Source: Dyadobacter sp. CY323
Lineage (GTDB): Bacteria; Bacteroidota; Bacteroidia; Cytophagales; Spirosomataceae
Direction: 5' to 3'
Length of the DNA stretch: 64,000 bases
Assembly (NCBI RefSeq): GCF_021390245.1
Contig: NZ_JAJUXH010000003.1
Coordinates: 496,001-560,000 of the forward strand
The notes beneath the pieces are model-generated. The model did no database searches and was not told where the DNA came from. It saw only the letters and a program-made list of their open reading frames with translations. Positions 54,958-63,143 of the stretch are shown in pieces (within the stretch, counting starts at the first letter, position 1; the number at the start of each line of letters is the position of its first letter). Both the position numbers and the translations under genes were made by a program.

Positions 54958-56355
54958 ATGTATCCCATTATATTGTTGTCGTTTTTTGGTATCGTAACGC
55001 TTTTCCTGGGCTTTTCGAAATCAAAGAACATTCTTCTTCCCGCCACACTTTTATTTCTGGTCATTACCCTGATCAGCAATTTTATCGATTGGAACCAGGG
55101 GCCATTGTTATACTTCTACGACATGTTCCGGGTGGACAACGTTACATTGGCATTCAGTGGGATCGTATTGCTTTCGGCTTTCATGATCTTTGCGATTTCC
55201 GGTGGATTTCAGGATAATCCGGACTCTGAGCCGGCAGAGTATTACGGCTTAATGCTGTTTTCACTGGTTGGTGCCATTATGATGATCGGTTTCGAACATC
55301 TGATCATGCTGTTCATTGGTGTTGAAATACTGTCTGTTGCGATGTATGTACTGACGGGAAGTAACAAGCGTAACCTTCGTTCGAATGAAGCTGCCCTTAA
55401 ATATTTCCTGATGGGTGCATTTGCGACCGGTATTATGCTTTTCGGAATGACGCTGATTTACGGAGCGACCGGTTCTTTTAATCTGATGCAGATTCAAGGC
55501 TTTTCGTCTAATATTCCGGCGGGATCGCAGCCTTACATTCTCTACGCAGGATTCTTATTACTGCTGATCGGAATGCTTTTCAAAGTTTCAGCAGCGCCTT
55601 TTCACTTCTGGACTCCCGATGTGTATGAAGGTGCGCCTACGATTTTCACGACATTCATGTCGACCATTGTAAAAACGGCAGGATTTGCAGCTCTTTTCCG
55701 ACTTTTAAATACCTCATTTACCGGCATTTATAATTTCTGGTGGCTCGTAATCGCCGCGATCGCCGTTCTTACCTTATTGGTGGGCAACATCGGCGCCACA
55801 AGCCAGAACAGTTTCAAAAGAATGCTTGCCTATTCCGGTATTTCCCATGCTGGTTATTTGCTCATCGCATTAACCGCCCTGACGAAGCCCAGCCAGAACG
55901 CCATCATCTTCTACTCACTGGCCTACTCACTTTCTACCATCTCCGCATTCGGTGTGTTGATGCTGGTATCCAAGGAAAAAACCTTCGAAGGACAACCGAA
56001 CGAGCGTTATGAGGCATTTAATGGATTAGCAAAACAAAATCCGCTCCTGGCGTTTATTTTGGCGGTTTCGATGCTTTCGCTGGCTGGGATTCCTTTGACA
56101 GCCGGATTTTGGGGTAAGTTTTTTATCTTCACAAGTGCCGCTGACAGAGGTATTATCTGGATTACTGTGATAGCTGTCTTAATGTCGACAGTGGGTATTT
56201 ATTACTATTTCAGGGTCATTATTTCTTCGTATTTAAAAGAAGGCGACCTGATCAAAATCCGGGTTGCGCCATTTTATCAGGTGATCCTGGTACTCGCTAC
56301 ATTCCTGACCATTCTGTTCGGTCTTGCACCTGGTATTTTTGAGAGCTTTATGTAG
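54958..56355 (+). CDS. nuoN: NADH-quinone oxidoreductase subunit N
   Basis: A 465-residue proton-pumping subunit. The segments FHFWTPDVYEGAPTIFTTFMSTIVK and FKRMLAYSGISHAGYLLI are characteristic. It is the last gene of the unit, ended by a strong hairpin shared with the convergent nagB gene. Confidence 0.96.
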   Translation: MYPIILLSFFGIVTLFLGFSKSKNILLPATLLFLVITLISNFIDWNQGPLLYFYDMFRVDNVTLAFSGIVLLSAFMIFAISGGFQDNPDSEPAEYYGLMLFSLVGAIMMIGFEHLIMLFIGVEILSVAMYVLTGSNKRNLRSNEAALKYFLMGAFATGIMLFGMTLIYGATGSFNLMQIQGFSSNIPAGSQPYILYAGFLLLLIGMLFKVSAAPFHFWTPDVYEGAPTIFTTFMSTIVKTAGFAALFRLLNTSFTGIYNFWWLVIAAIAVLTLLVGNIGATSQNSFKRMLAYSGISHAGYLLIALTALTKPSQNAIIFYSLAYSLSTISAFGVLMLVSKEKTFEGQPNERYEAFNGLAKQNPLLAFILAVSMLSLAGIPLTAGFWGKFFIFTSAADRGIIWITVIAVLMSTVGIYYYFRVIISSYLKEGDLIKIRVAPFYQVILVLATFLTILFGLAPGIFESFM

Positions 56356-56399
56356 GTCAATTTTGACTGGCCCAGTCAGCAATTAATCCTTAATAAAAG

Positions 56400-56435
56400 A
56401 GAAGGCCGTCGTAAACTGATCTACGACGGCCTTCT
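56400..56435. terminator. Bidirectional terminator between nuoN and nagB
   Basis: A 14-bp perfect stem AGAAGGCCGTCGTA / TACGACGGCCTTCT with an 8-base loop; an A-run precedes it and a T-rich tract follows. Confidence 0.9.
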
Positions 56436-56457
56436 TTATTTTATATCAATCAATGGA

Positions 56458-58434
56458 TCAGAACTTCCATCTTACGAACGCTTCCATTGCCTCATATTCA
56501 GCAAGTCCCAGTGAATCGTAGAGCTGGGCAGTGCCACGGTTACGTTCCTCTGCACGTTGCCAGAACTCGCGGGAATCTTCTCCCTGGAACACCACTCCAT
56601 CTTTTTGTGACTGGTGTTTGAAAATTCCCTGACGTTTCTTCAATACCTGGTCAGGGCTCATCGGTACCGCCATTTCAATTTCATAAATATCCCACTCAGC
56701 CCATGCACCGCGGTACAACCAAACCCAGCAGTCTTTCATGAAATTCTTATGTTTTGATCGCTGTAAAGCGGCTTCGATAGCGTCCCAGCATACTTTATGG
56801 GTACCATGTGGATCTGCAAAATCGCCGGCTGCATAAATCTGATGTGGCTTCACTTCCTCGATCAGATTTTCGATGATTTTGATGTCAATTTCACCGATTG
56901 GCTTTTTCTGGACTGTTCCTGTTTCGTAAAACGGCATGTCAAGGAAATGCGCCTGGCTCGTCGGGATACCTACGAAACGGCAGGTAGCTTTGGCCTCACC
57001 CCGTCTCAGCAAACCTTTCACTTTGCGGATTTCAGGCGTATCGATTTCGCTGTCTTTGGTATGCCTCAAAAAGTTTTTAGCGTCAAGAAAAAGCTGGTTT
57101 GCCTGTGGGCTATCAAGGCCAAAACCATTATTGAAATCTACTACGAAGTCAATAAAACGGAGCGCCTCATCATCGGCAACCGCGATGTTACCGGAAGTCT
57201 GATAAGCAACATGCACTTCATGGCCCTGATCTACCAGTCTCTGGAACGTACCTCCCATGGAAATAATATCATCATCCGGGTGTGGACTGAAAATCAGTAC
57301 GCGCTTCTTGGCAGGCTGCGCACGCTCCGGACGATGTGTATCGTCTGCATTCGGCTTACCACCCGGCCAGCCGGTAATGGTATGCTGCAGCTGATTAAAT
57401 ACATTAATATTGATCTCATAACCTGCACCGTATTGTGCAAGTAAATCGCTCATCCCATTATCATTGTAATCTTTATCCGTCAGTTTAAGGATTGGTTTGT
57501 TCAATGAGGCTGACAAATGGGTCACCGCCTTTTTGATCATTTTATTATCCCAAACCACCGAATCAACTGCCCATGGTGTTTTAATGCGCGTCAGCTCCGA
57601 AGCAGCACTTTCATCCACTACGAAGGATACATCCGGATGCGCCTGTAAGTAAGATGCCGGGTTTAATTCAGTAACCGGCCCTTCCACAGCCGCGCGGATC
57701 ACAGAAGCCTTTCTCTCGCCCCAGGCCAGCAGCACAATCCTGCGCGCATTTAATATGGGCGCAACACCTAATGTAATGGCTTTGCGAGGCACGTTATGCA
57801 ACCCACCAAATTCCATTCCGGCCGCAACGCGGGTAGAATGGTCGAGCGTGATCAGACGTGTACGGGAGTTGATCAGAGAACCCGGCTCATTGAAACCCAC
57901 GTGCCCATTACCTCCGATACCAAGCAATTGAAAATCGAGACCACCTACTGCGTTGATTTTATTCTCATACGAAGTACAGTACTCACGCAGCAATGCAGTA
58001 GGCACCGTTCCATCGGGAATGAAGTAATTTTCTTTCGGAATATCCACATGATCGAACAATTGTTCTTTCATGAAGCGGTGGTAGCTATAAATCGAATCCG
58101 GCTCCATTTGATAATATTCATCCAAATTGAATGAAATCACATTTTTGAAGCTCAATCCTTCTTCCCTATGCATCCGAACAAGGATCGCGTACACGGTTTT
58201 GGGCGACGATCCGGTTGCCAGTCCTAACACGCAAGATTTTCCTTCCTTTTGTTTTTGACGGATCAGATCAGCGATTTCACGCGCAACTGCATTCGATGCC
58301 TCTTTGGAATCCGCGAAGATTTGTGTAGGGATCTTTTCGTAGGTGATAGGCTGGCCGATCGTTCCGGCTGTGCCTTTGCCATTGTTGGAAGCTTGCATCA
58401 GAATTGTTTGGGGACTCACCGTTTGATGGCTCAT
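56458..58434 (-). CDS. nagB: Glucosamine-6-phosphate deaminase fused to a PIG-L/LmbE-type domain
   Basis: A 658-residue two-domain protein. Residues about 30-300 are a NagB isomerase-deaminase (LGLATGSSPKTVYAIL, FNLDEYYQM, GIGGNGHVGFNEPG) that converts glucosamine-6-phosphate to fructose-6-phosphate and ammonia. From about residue 372 there is a PIG-L/LmbE deacetylase-like domain with KKRVLIFSPHPDDDIISMGGT and ADPHGTHKVCW, motifs that bind zinc in GlcNAc deacetylases. The pairing could join deacetylation and deamination of amino sugars in one protein. Similar fusions occur in Bacteroidota. Confidence 0.9.
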   Translation of the reverse strand: MSHQTVSPQTILMQASNNGKGTAGTIGQPITYEKIPTQIFADSKEASNAVAREIADLIRQKQKEGKSCVLGLATGSSPKTVYAILVRMHREEGLSFKNVISFNLDEYYQMEPDSIYSYHRFMKEQLFDHVDIPKENYFIPDGTVPTALLREYCTSYENKINAVGGLDFQLLGIGGNGHVGFNEPGSLINSRTRLITLDHSTRVAAGMEFGGLHNVPRKAITLGVAPILNARRIVLLAWGERKASVIRAAVEGPVTELNPASYLQAHPDVSFVVDESAASELTRIKTPWAVDSVVWDNKMIKKAVTHLSASLNKPILKLTDKDYNDNGMSDLLAQYGAGYEININVFNQLQHTITGWPGGKPNADDTHRPERAQPAKKRVLIFSPHPDDDIISMGGTFQRLVDQGHEVHVAYQTSGNIAVADDEALRFIDFVVDFNNGFGLDSPQANQLFLDAKNFLRHTKDSEIDTPEIRKVKGLLRRGEAKATCRFVGIPTSQAHFLDMPFYETGTVQKKPIGEIDIKIIENLIEEVKPHQIYAAGDFADPHGTHKVCWDAIEAALQRSKHKNFMKDCWVWLYRGAWAEWDIYEIEMAVPMSPDQVLKKRQGIFKHQSQKDGVVFQGEDSREFWQRAEERNRGTAQLYDSLGLAEYEAMEAFVRWKF

Positions 58435-58531
58435 AATTTGCTTAAAATTATTTTTAAGGGTTCGTAAATGAATTAAACCGAAAATTAAGGATTATCGGCG
58501 AAGTGTTCGACCACGCAACGTTATTTGGTCG

Positions 58532-58539
58532 CAAAAGTA
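58532..58539 (-). promoter_or_regulatory. Putative -7 element for nagB
   Basis: On the minus strand TACTTTTG followed by CGACC matches TAnnTTTG, about 100 bases upstream of the nagB start. No clear -33 box is seen. Confidence 0.45.
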
Positions 58540-58698
58540 CGGTTCAAAACTGAAAATTATTAAAATAATTTAAAAAATAATCTCCATTAAAATTACTGTT
58601 TTTCAATCGAATGCGACTAGCTGCGGTTCCTGGATTATGGCATTTCCAGCATTTAACATAAAGTAAGTCTTATTTTTTTATTCCAAAAGAATTGCTCG

Positions 58699-58706
58699 TA
58701 TTTTTG
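58699..58706 (+). promoter_or_regulatory. Putative -7 element for glyA
   Basis: TATTTTTG followed by CGGC matches TAnnTTTG, 43 bases before the ATG at 58750. The -33 region is only T-rich. Confidence 0.5.
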
Positions 58707-58749
58707 CGGCTTATTCTACAAGCATCACACCATTTTTCTGACAAAGCCC

Positions 58750-60054
58750 ATGTCTGCACTTACAAGCGTTGAACGTGACACCACCATTTTTGATCTGATC
58801 AATAGAGAAAAGCATCGCCAGGAATCTGGAATCGAGCTGATTGCCTCTGAAAACTTCACTTCCCGTCAGGTAATGGAAGCATCCGGCAGCGTACTTACCA
58901 ATAAATATGCGGAAGGCTTGCCGGGAAAACGCTATTATGGTGGTTGCGAGGTGGTTGATGAAATTGAGCAAATTGCGATTGACCGTCTGAAAGAACTTTT
59001 CGGCGCAACCTGGGCGAATGTCCAGCCACATTCCGGCGCACAGGCAAATACAGCCGTATTCCTGGCCTGCCTGAATCCGGGTGATAAAATTATGGGTTTT
59101 AACCTGGCCCATGGTGGTCACCTCACCCACGGTTCGCCGGTTAACATTTCGGGTAAATACTTCCAGCCTATATTCTATGGCGTAGAAGCAGAAACCGGTC
59201 TGATCGATTGGGATAAGGTAGAAGAAACTGCTGTAAGGGAAAAACCAAAGTTGTTGATCTGCGGCGCATCCGCGTATAGCCGCGACTGGGACTACGAACG
59301 TTTACGGGCAATCGCAGACCAGGTAGGTGCACTTTTAATGGCCGATATTGCGCATCCGGCCGGACTTATTGCAAAAGGTTTGTTGAACGACCCATTCGAT
59401 CACTGCCACATTGTAACGACCACAACACATAAAACGCTTCGCGGGCCACGCGGCGGCGTCATTATGATGCGCAATGATTTCGAAAATCCATTCGGCATCA
59501 AAACGCAAAAAGGACAACTTCGTACCATGTCTTCCTTGCTTGATTCCGGTGTTTTCCCGGGAACACAGGGTGGTCCGTTGGAACATATTATCGCTGCGAA
59601 AGCAATCGCTTTTGGAGAAGCTCTGAGCGAGGGTTATTACAACTATGCGACTCAGGTGGCTAAAAATGCGCAGGCAATGGCGAAGGCATTTGTTGAAAAA
59701 GGATACCGCATTATTTCCGGTGGAACAGATAACCATTTGATGCTAATTGATTTACGGACAAAAAATGGCATTGATTCCGGCCTGACAGGGAAATTGGCAG
59801 AAAATACATTGATCAAAGCGGACATTACCATTAACAAAAACATGGTTCCGTTTGATGACAAATCGCCGATGGTAACCTCGGGAATCCGTGTGGGAACTGC
59901 GGCCATGACAACAAGAGGTTTACTCGAATCGGACATGGAGCGTATCGTTGATCTGGTCGACACCGTTTTGGCAAATCACGATCAGGATGCCAAAATCGCA
60001 GCTGTTAAAGAAGAGGTTAATACCTGGATGAAACAGTTTCCTTTATACATTTAA
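58750..60054 (+). CDS. glyA: Serine hydroxymethyltransferase
   Basis: A 434-residue fold-type I PLP enzyme interconverting serine and glycine with tetrahydrofolate. The PLP lysine is Lys228 in [14 protein letters not shown]. Other signatures are [29 protein letters not shown] and [10 protein letters not shown]. It is monocistronic with a terminator after the stop. Confidence 0.97.
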   Translation: MSALTSVERDTTIFDLINREKHRQESGIELIASENFTSRQVMEASGSVLTNKYAEGLPGKRYYGGCEVVDEIEQIAIDRLKELFGATWANVQPHSGAQANTAVFLACLNPGDKIMGFNLAHGGHLTHGSPVNISGKYFQPIFYGVEAETGLIDWDKVEETAVREKPKLLICGASAYSRDWDYERLRAIADQVGALLMADIAHPAGLIAKGLLNDPFDHCHIVTTTTHKTLRGPRGGVIMMRNDFENPFGIKTQKGQLRTMSSLLDSGVFPGTQGGPLEHIIAAKAIAFGEALSEGYYNYATQVAKNAQAMAKAFVEKGYRIISGGTDNHLMLIDLRTKNGIDSGLTGKLAENTLIKADITINKNMVPFDDKSPMVTSGIRVGTAAMTTRGLLESDMERIVDLVDTVLANHDQDAKIAAVKEEVNTWMKQFPLYI

Positions 60055-60067
60055 ATAATATCACTCA

Positions 60068-60104
60068 AAAAGAGCGTGACGGGACCGATCCATCACGCTC
60101 TTTT
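60068..60104 (+). terminator. Terminator of glyA
   Basis: A 12-bp stem AAAAGAGCGTGA / TCACGCTCTTTT with a 13-base loop, beginning 13 bases after the stop. Confidence 0.8.
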
Positions 60105-60174
60105 ACTTGAAATATTGACACTAATAATTGTAACACAACTTGTTTCGACTTAGCAAAGTTTTCATAACTTTGCA

Positions 60175-60182
60175 CTCCAAAA
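60175..60182 (+). promoter_or_regulatory. Putative -7 element for the TPR protein gene
   Basis: TAACTTTG followed by CACTCC is an exact TAnnTTTG match and lies 14 bases before the ATG at 60197, supporting a short leader and that start. Confidence 0.5.
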
Positions 60183-60196
60183 TCGAATTATTTGAT

Positions 60197-60898
60197 ATGA
60201 GCAAGAAAATTACGGGTGAATCCGGACTTGAAATTATTGAAACTCCGGAAGCACTAGCAGGCCAGATCAATAAAGCTGAGGTTTTTTTCCTTAAAAACCG
60301 CAAAGTGTTATATGGTGTTGGGGGGGCGATATTGGTGGCAATCCTTGCTTTTGCAGGATACCGTTTTTATATAGATGGCCAGGAAGGAACCGCGCAAAAT
60401 GCACTTGCAAGTGTCGTTTACGATTTCGAAGCAGATTCTCTACAAAAAGCATTGAATGGCAGTGGCGGAAATGAAGGCCTTCTTTCCATTGCGGACAGCT
60501 ACAAAGGAACCGATGCCAGCAACCTTGCAAATTTCTACGCGGGCGTGGCTCTACTCAAACAAGGTAAATTCGACGACGCAATCAGTCATCTTCAATCTTT
60601 CAGCTCTTCAGATCTATTGATCCATGCGCGTGCGCAATCATTGATCGGAGATGCTTATCTTGAAAAAAATCAACCGGCAGAAGCCATTTCTTATTATCAA
60701 AAGGCTGCTGACTACGAGAAAAACGAATATTTTACGCCTGTCTATCTCATGAAACTTGCAATCGCTCAGGAAAAAGCAGGTAAACCTGCTGATGCGTCTG
60801 CTTCATATAAACGTGTGATCGATGAATTCCCGCTTTCCTCGGAAGTGGTGAATGCAAAGAAATACATGGGATTGTTGGAAGGACAGGTCGGCAAATAA
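60197..60898 (+). CDS. Membrane-anchored tetratricopeptide repeat protein (YfgM-like)
   Basis: A 233-residue protein. The start at 60197 (MSKKITGESGLEIIETPEAL) is chosen over an in-frame start at 60140 that would add 19 residues upstream of the likely promoter. One transmembrane helix (about 38-55, LYGVGGAILVAILAFAGY) anchors a C-terminal domain of about four TPR-like repeats, with segments such as ADSYKGTDASNLANFYAGVALL and GDAYLEKNQPAEAISYYQKAADYE. It resembles YfgM/TPR_21 proteins that work with envelope chaperones. ribH follows on the same strand, after a terminator. Confidence 0.82.
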   Translation: MSKKITGESGLEIIETPEALAGQINKAEVFFLKNRKVLYGVGGAILVAILAFAGYRFYIDGQEGTAQNALASVVYDFEADSLQKALNGSGGNEGLLSIADSYKGTDASNLANFYAGVALLKQGKFDDAISHLQSFSSSDLLIHARAQSLIGDAYLEKNQPAEAISYYQKAADYEKNEYFTPVYLMKLAIAQEKAGKPADASASYKRVIDEFPLSSEVVNAKKYMGLLEGQVGK

Positions 60899-60920
60899 TG
60901 GTTCAACCATTTCTGTTCCT

Positions 60921-60954
60921 AAAAGGATAAAGCCGACACAGGTTTTATCCTTTT
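60921..60954 (+). terminator. Terminator of the TPR protein gene
   Basis: A 14-bp stem (one G-T pair) AAAAGGATAAAGCC / GGTTTTATCCTTTT with a 6-base loop, followed by more T residues. Confidence 0.8.
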
Positions 60955-61000
60955 TTTATTCACTTACTGGTCACTTTTCAGATTTCGAAAATTTATAAAA

Positions 61001-61504
61001 ATGTCAAGCGCAGATAAAAATTTAAGTGTTTTTAATACAGAGGGATTGCCTGATATCAGTTTAAAGCGGTTCGCCATTATTGTCGCCGAATGGAACTCAG
61101 CAGTAACCGAAAAGCTCTTTGAGGGAGCTTACAACACATTGATTCAATATGGTGCATTGCCTGAGCACATCGAAAGAGGAAATGTGCCCGGAAGCTTTGA
61201 GCTGACTCTTGCGTCGCAATGGTTTGCACAGCGTCACAATATCGATGCAGTCATTGCATTAGGCGTGGTAATTCAGGGTGACACAAAGCATAACGATTAT
61301 ATCAATCACGCAGTAGCCCAGGGCATCACAAACGTGAACCTTAAAACAGACAAACCCGTCATCTTCGGGGTCTTAACACCTAATACGATGGAGCAGGCCC
61401 TGGAAAGAGCCGGTGGAATTCACGGAAACAAAGGCGACGAAGCGGCTATGACAGCTATTAAAATGCTGGGACTATACGGACAAGTCGCGCAGGGGTACTT
61501 ATAA
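61001..61504 (+). CDS. ribH: 6,7-dimethyl-8-ribityllumazine synthase
   Basis: A 167-residue lumazine synthase, the penultimate step of riboflavin synthesis. Motifs are AEWNSAVTEKL, GNVPGSFELTLA, ALGVVIQGDTKHNDYI with the catalytic His, and FGVLTPNTMEQALERAGG. It assembles as a pentamer or larger shell. Other rib genes are not in the window. Repeat locus C begins immediately at the stop codon. Confidence 0.96.
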   Translation: MSSADKNLSVFNTEGLPDISLKRFAIIVAEWNSAVTEKLFEGAYNTLIQYGALPEHIERGNVPGSFELTLASQWFAQRHNIDAVIALGVVIQGDTKHNDYINHAVAQGITNVNLKTDKPVIFGVLTPNTMEQALERAGGIHGNKGDEAAMTAIKMLGLYGQVAQGYL

Positions 61505-61668
61505 GTCAAGTATTGTCATTTTTAGTCATTAATAGTCATGAGTTGTTTGGAATGGTTCAGTGCAGATCGGGATGGTTTAGTTTTGAAAATGAATATCTGA
61601 CAAAACACAACCTAACAAAACTCCGACCTGTAAAGAACAATTAATGACCACCAATGACAACACATGAC
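61505..61668. repeat. Decamer-periodic inverted repeat, locus C
   Basis: Left arm: eight contiguous 10-base units at 61505-61584: GTCAAGTATT, GTCATTTTTA, GTCATTAATA, GTCATGAGTT, GTTTGGAATG, GTTCAGTGCA, GATCGGGATG, GTTTAGTTTT. Right arm (61629-61668) in reverse: TGTAAAGAAC, AATTAATGAC, CACCAATGAC, AACACATGAC. GTCATTAAT pairs with ATTAATGAC. It lies between ribH and lysC, which face the same way. Confidence 0.85.
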
Positions 61669-61730
61669 CATTTTTAGCCAGGGGAGTGGCGCATTCAATC
61701 ATTCAAAACTTATCATTCAAAATTAACCAT

Positions 61731-63089
61731 ATGCAAGTCTGGAAATTTGGCGGGACTTCGGTAGGGAAACCCGAACGTATGCATTCGATCCGCGAACTTC
61801 TTAATAGTGATCCCAGCCGTAAGATTGTCGTTTTGTCGGCATTATCAGGCTCTACAAATGCATTGATCGCAATAGGAGAGGCTGCAAAAGCTTTCGACGA
61901 TTCAAAAGCGGCGACGCAGATCGATGATCTGAAAACGCATTACATGCATTTTATTAAAGACTTGTATTCCACGCCTGACGGTTTGGCAAAGGGTCAAAAG
62001 ATAGTCGATACAGAATTCGGGTTTATAAAATCGCTTGTTGGCATCAAGCCTTTTACTTTAAAGAAAGAAAAGGAGCTGGTTGCCGAAGGTGAGATATTGA
62101 GTACCAAAATGTTCCAGGCATACCTGGAAGAGAAAGGCGAAAATTCTGTTTTGCTTTCCGCCCTGGATTTCATGCGCATCGACGCGGATGGAGAACCGGA
62201 ATTAGCTACCATTGAAGATAAGCTGGTAACCATTTTAAACCAGTATACGGACAAGCAAACGATAATCACACAAGGTTTTATCTGCCGAAATCCACGTGAT
62301 GAGGTTGATAACCTTAAAAGAGGTGGTTCTGATTACACTGCGTCATTAATTGGCGGGGCGATCCGGGCCGACGAAATTCAGATCTGGACCGATATCGACG
62401 GAATGCATAACAATGACCCGCGCATTGTGAAACGTACTTTTCCGATACGCGAGCTGACATTTGAAGAAGCTGCCGAACTAGCTTATTTCGGAGCGAAGAT
62501 TTTGCATCCGAGTACCATTACTCCGGCCAAGCTGCGCGGCGTTCCGGTGAGATTAAAAAATACCATGCAGCCGGAAGCTCCCGGAACGTTGATCGCAAAT
62601 CAAACGTCAGATCGCGAGATTAAAGCTATTGCCGCGAAAGACAACATTACCGCGATTTACATCCATTCCACCCGTATGCTGAATGCCTACGGCTTTCTTC
62701 GTAGAGTGTTTGAAGTATTCGAGAAATACAAAACTCCGGTGGACATGATCACTACTTCGGAAGTGTCGGTTTCGGTGACGATCGATAATTCTGAAAACCT
62801 CGATAAGATCAGTGCGGAATTGCGTGAATTCGCTGATTTGGAGGAACATGACCGCGACCAGAATATTATTTGTATAGTAGGGAATTTCAGTGCGGATAAG
62901 GAAGGGATCGCATTAAAAGTCTTGGATGCATTGAAACATATTCCAATACGAATGATTTCGTATGGCGCTTCGGAGCATAACCTTTCACTGCTGATCCATT
63001 CCAAATATAAAGCGGAAGCATTGAATGTCCTGAACGAACGTCTCTTCTTTTATGAAGACGCGATGAAAGACATTTTCACAGCTCCGTGA
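61731..63089 (+). CDS. lysC: Aspartate kinase
   Basis: A 452-residue monofunctional aspartokinase, the first step of lysine, methionine and threonine synthesis. The start at 61731 (MQVWKFGGTSVG) puts the KFGGTS motif at residues 5-10; the frame stays open to a GTG at 61686 but the extra residues are not family-like. RGGSDYTASLIGGAI and WTDIDGMHNNDPRIV complete the catalytic domain. Two ACT domains in the last 150 residues suggest feedback control by an amino acid. Confidence 0.94.
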   Translation: MQVWKFGGTSVGKPERMHSIRELLNSDPSRKIVVLSALSGSTNALIAIGEAAKAFDDSKAATQIDDLKTHYMHFIKDLYSTPDGLAKGQKIVDTEFGFIKSLVGIKPFTLKKEKELVAEGEILSTKMFQAYLEEKGENSVLLSALDFMRIDADGEPELATIEDKLVTILNQYTDKQTIITQGFICRNPRDEVDNLKRGGSDYTASLIGGAIRADEIQIWTDIDGMHNNDPRIVKRTFPIRELTFEEAAELAYFGAKILHPSTITPAKLRGVPVRLKNTMQPEAPGTLIANQTSDREIKAIAAKDNITAIYIHSTRMLNAYGFLRRVFEVFEKYKTPVDMITTSEVSVSVTIDNSENLDKISAELREFADLEEHDRDQNIICIVGNFSADKEGIALKVLDALKHIPIRMISYGASEHNLSLLIHSKYKAEALNVLNERLFFYEDAMKDIFTAP

Positions 63090-63108
63090 CCAGAAGACTT
63101 AAAAAATT

Positions 63109-63143
63109 GCTAAAAGCTAACAGCTAAAAGCCAGATGCTACAA
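63109..63143 (+). repeat. Heptamer tandem repeat across the serS start
   Basis: Five consecutive 7-base units: GCTAAAA, GCTAACA, GCTAAAA, GCCAGAT, GCTACAA. The serS ATG (63135-63137) spans the last two, more degenerate, units. Similar AGCTAAAAGC-type strings are, as I recall, common between genes in Bacteroidota. Confidence 0.7.

Larger units (their letters stand above)
58435..58749. other. Divergent promoter region between nagB and glyA
   Basis: A 315-bp AT-rich gap with no ORF of note. It contains a -7-like box for each flanking gene and an A/T-rich stretch around 58551-58600. No hairpin, riboswitch or repeat was recognised. Confidence 0.6.
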
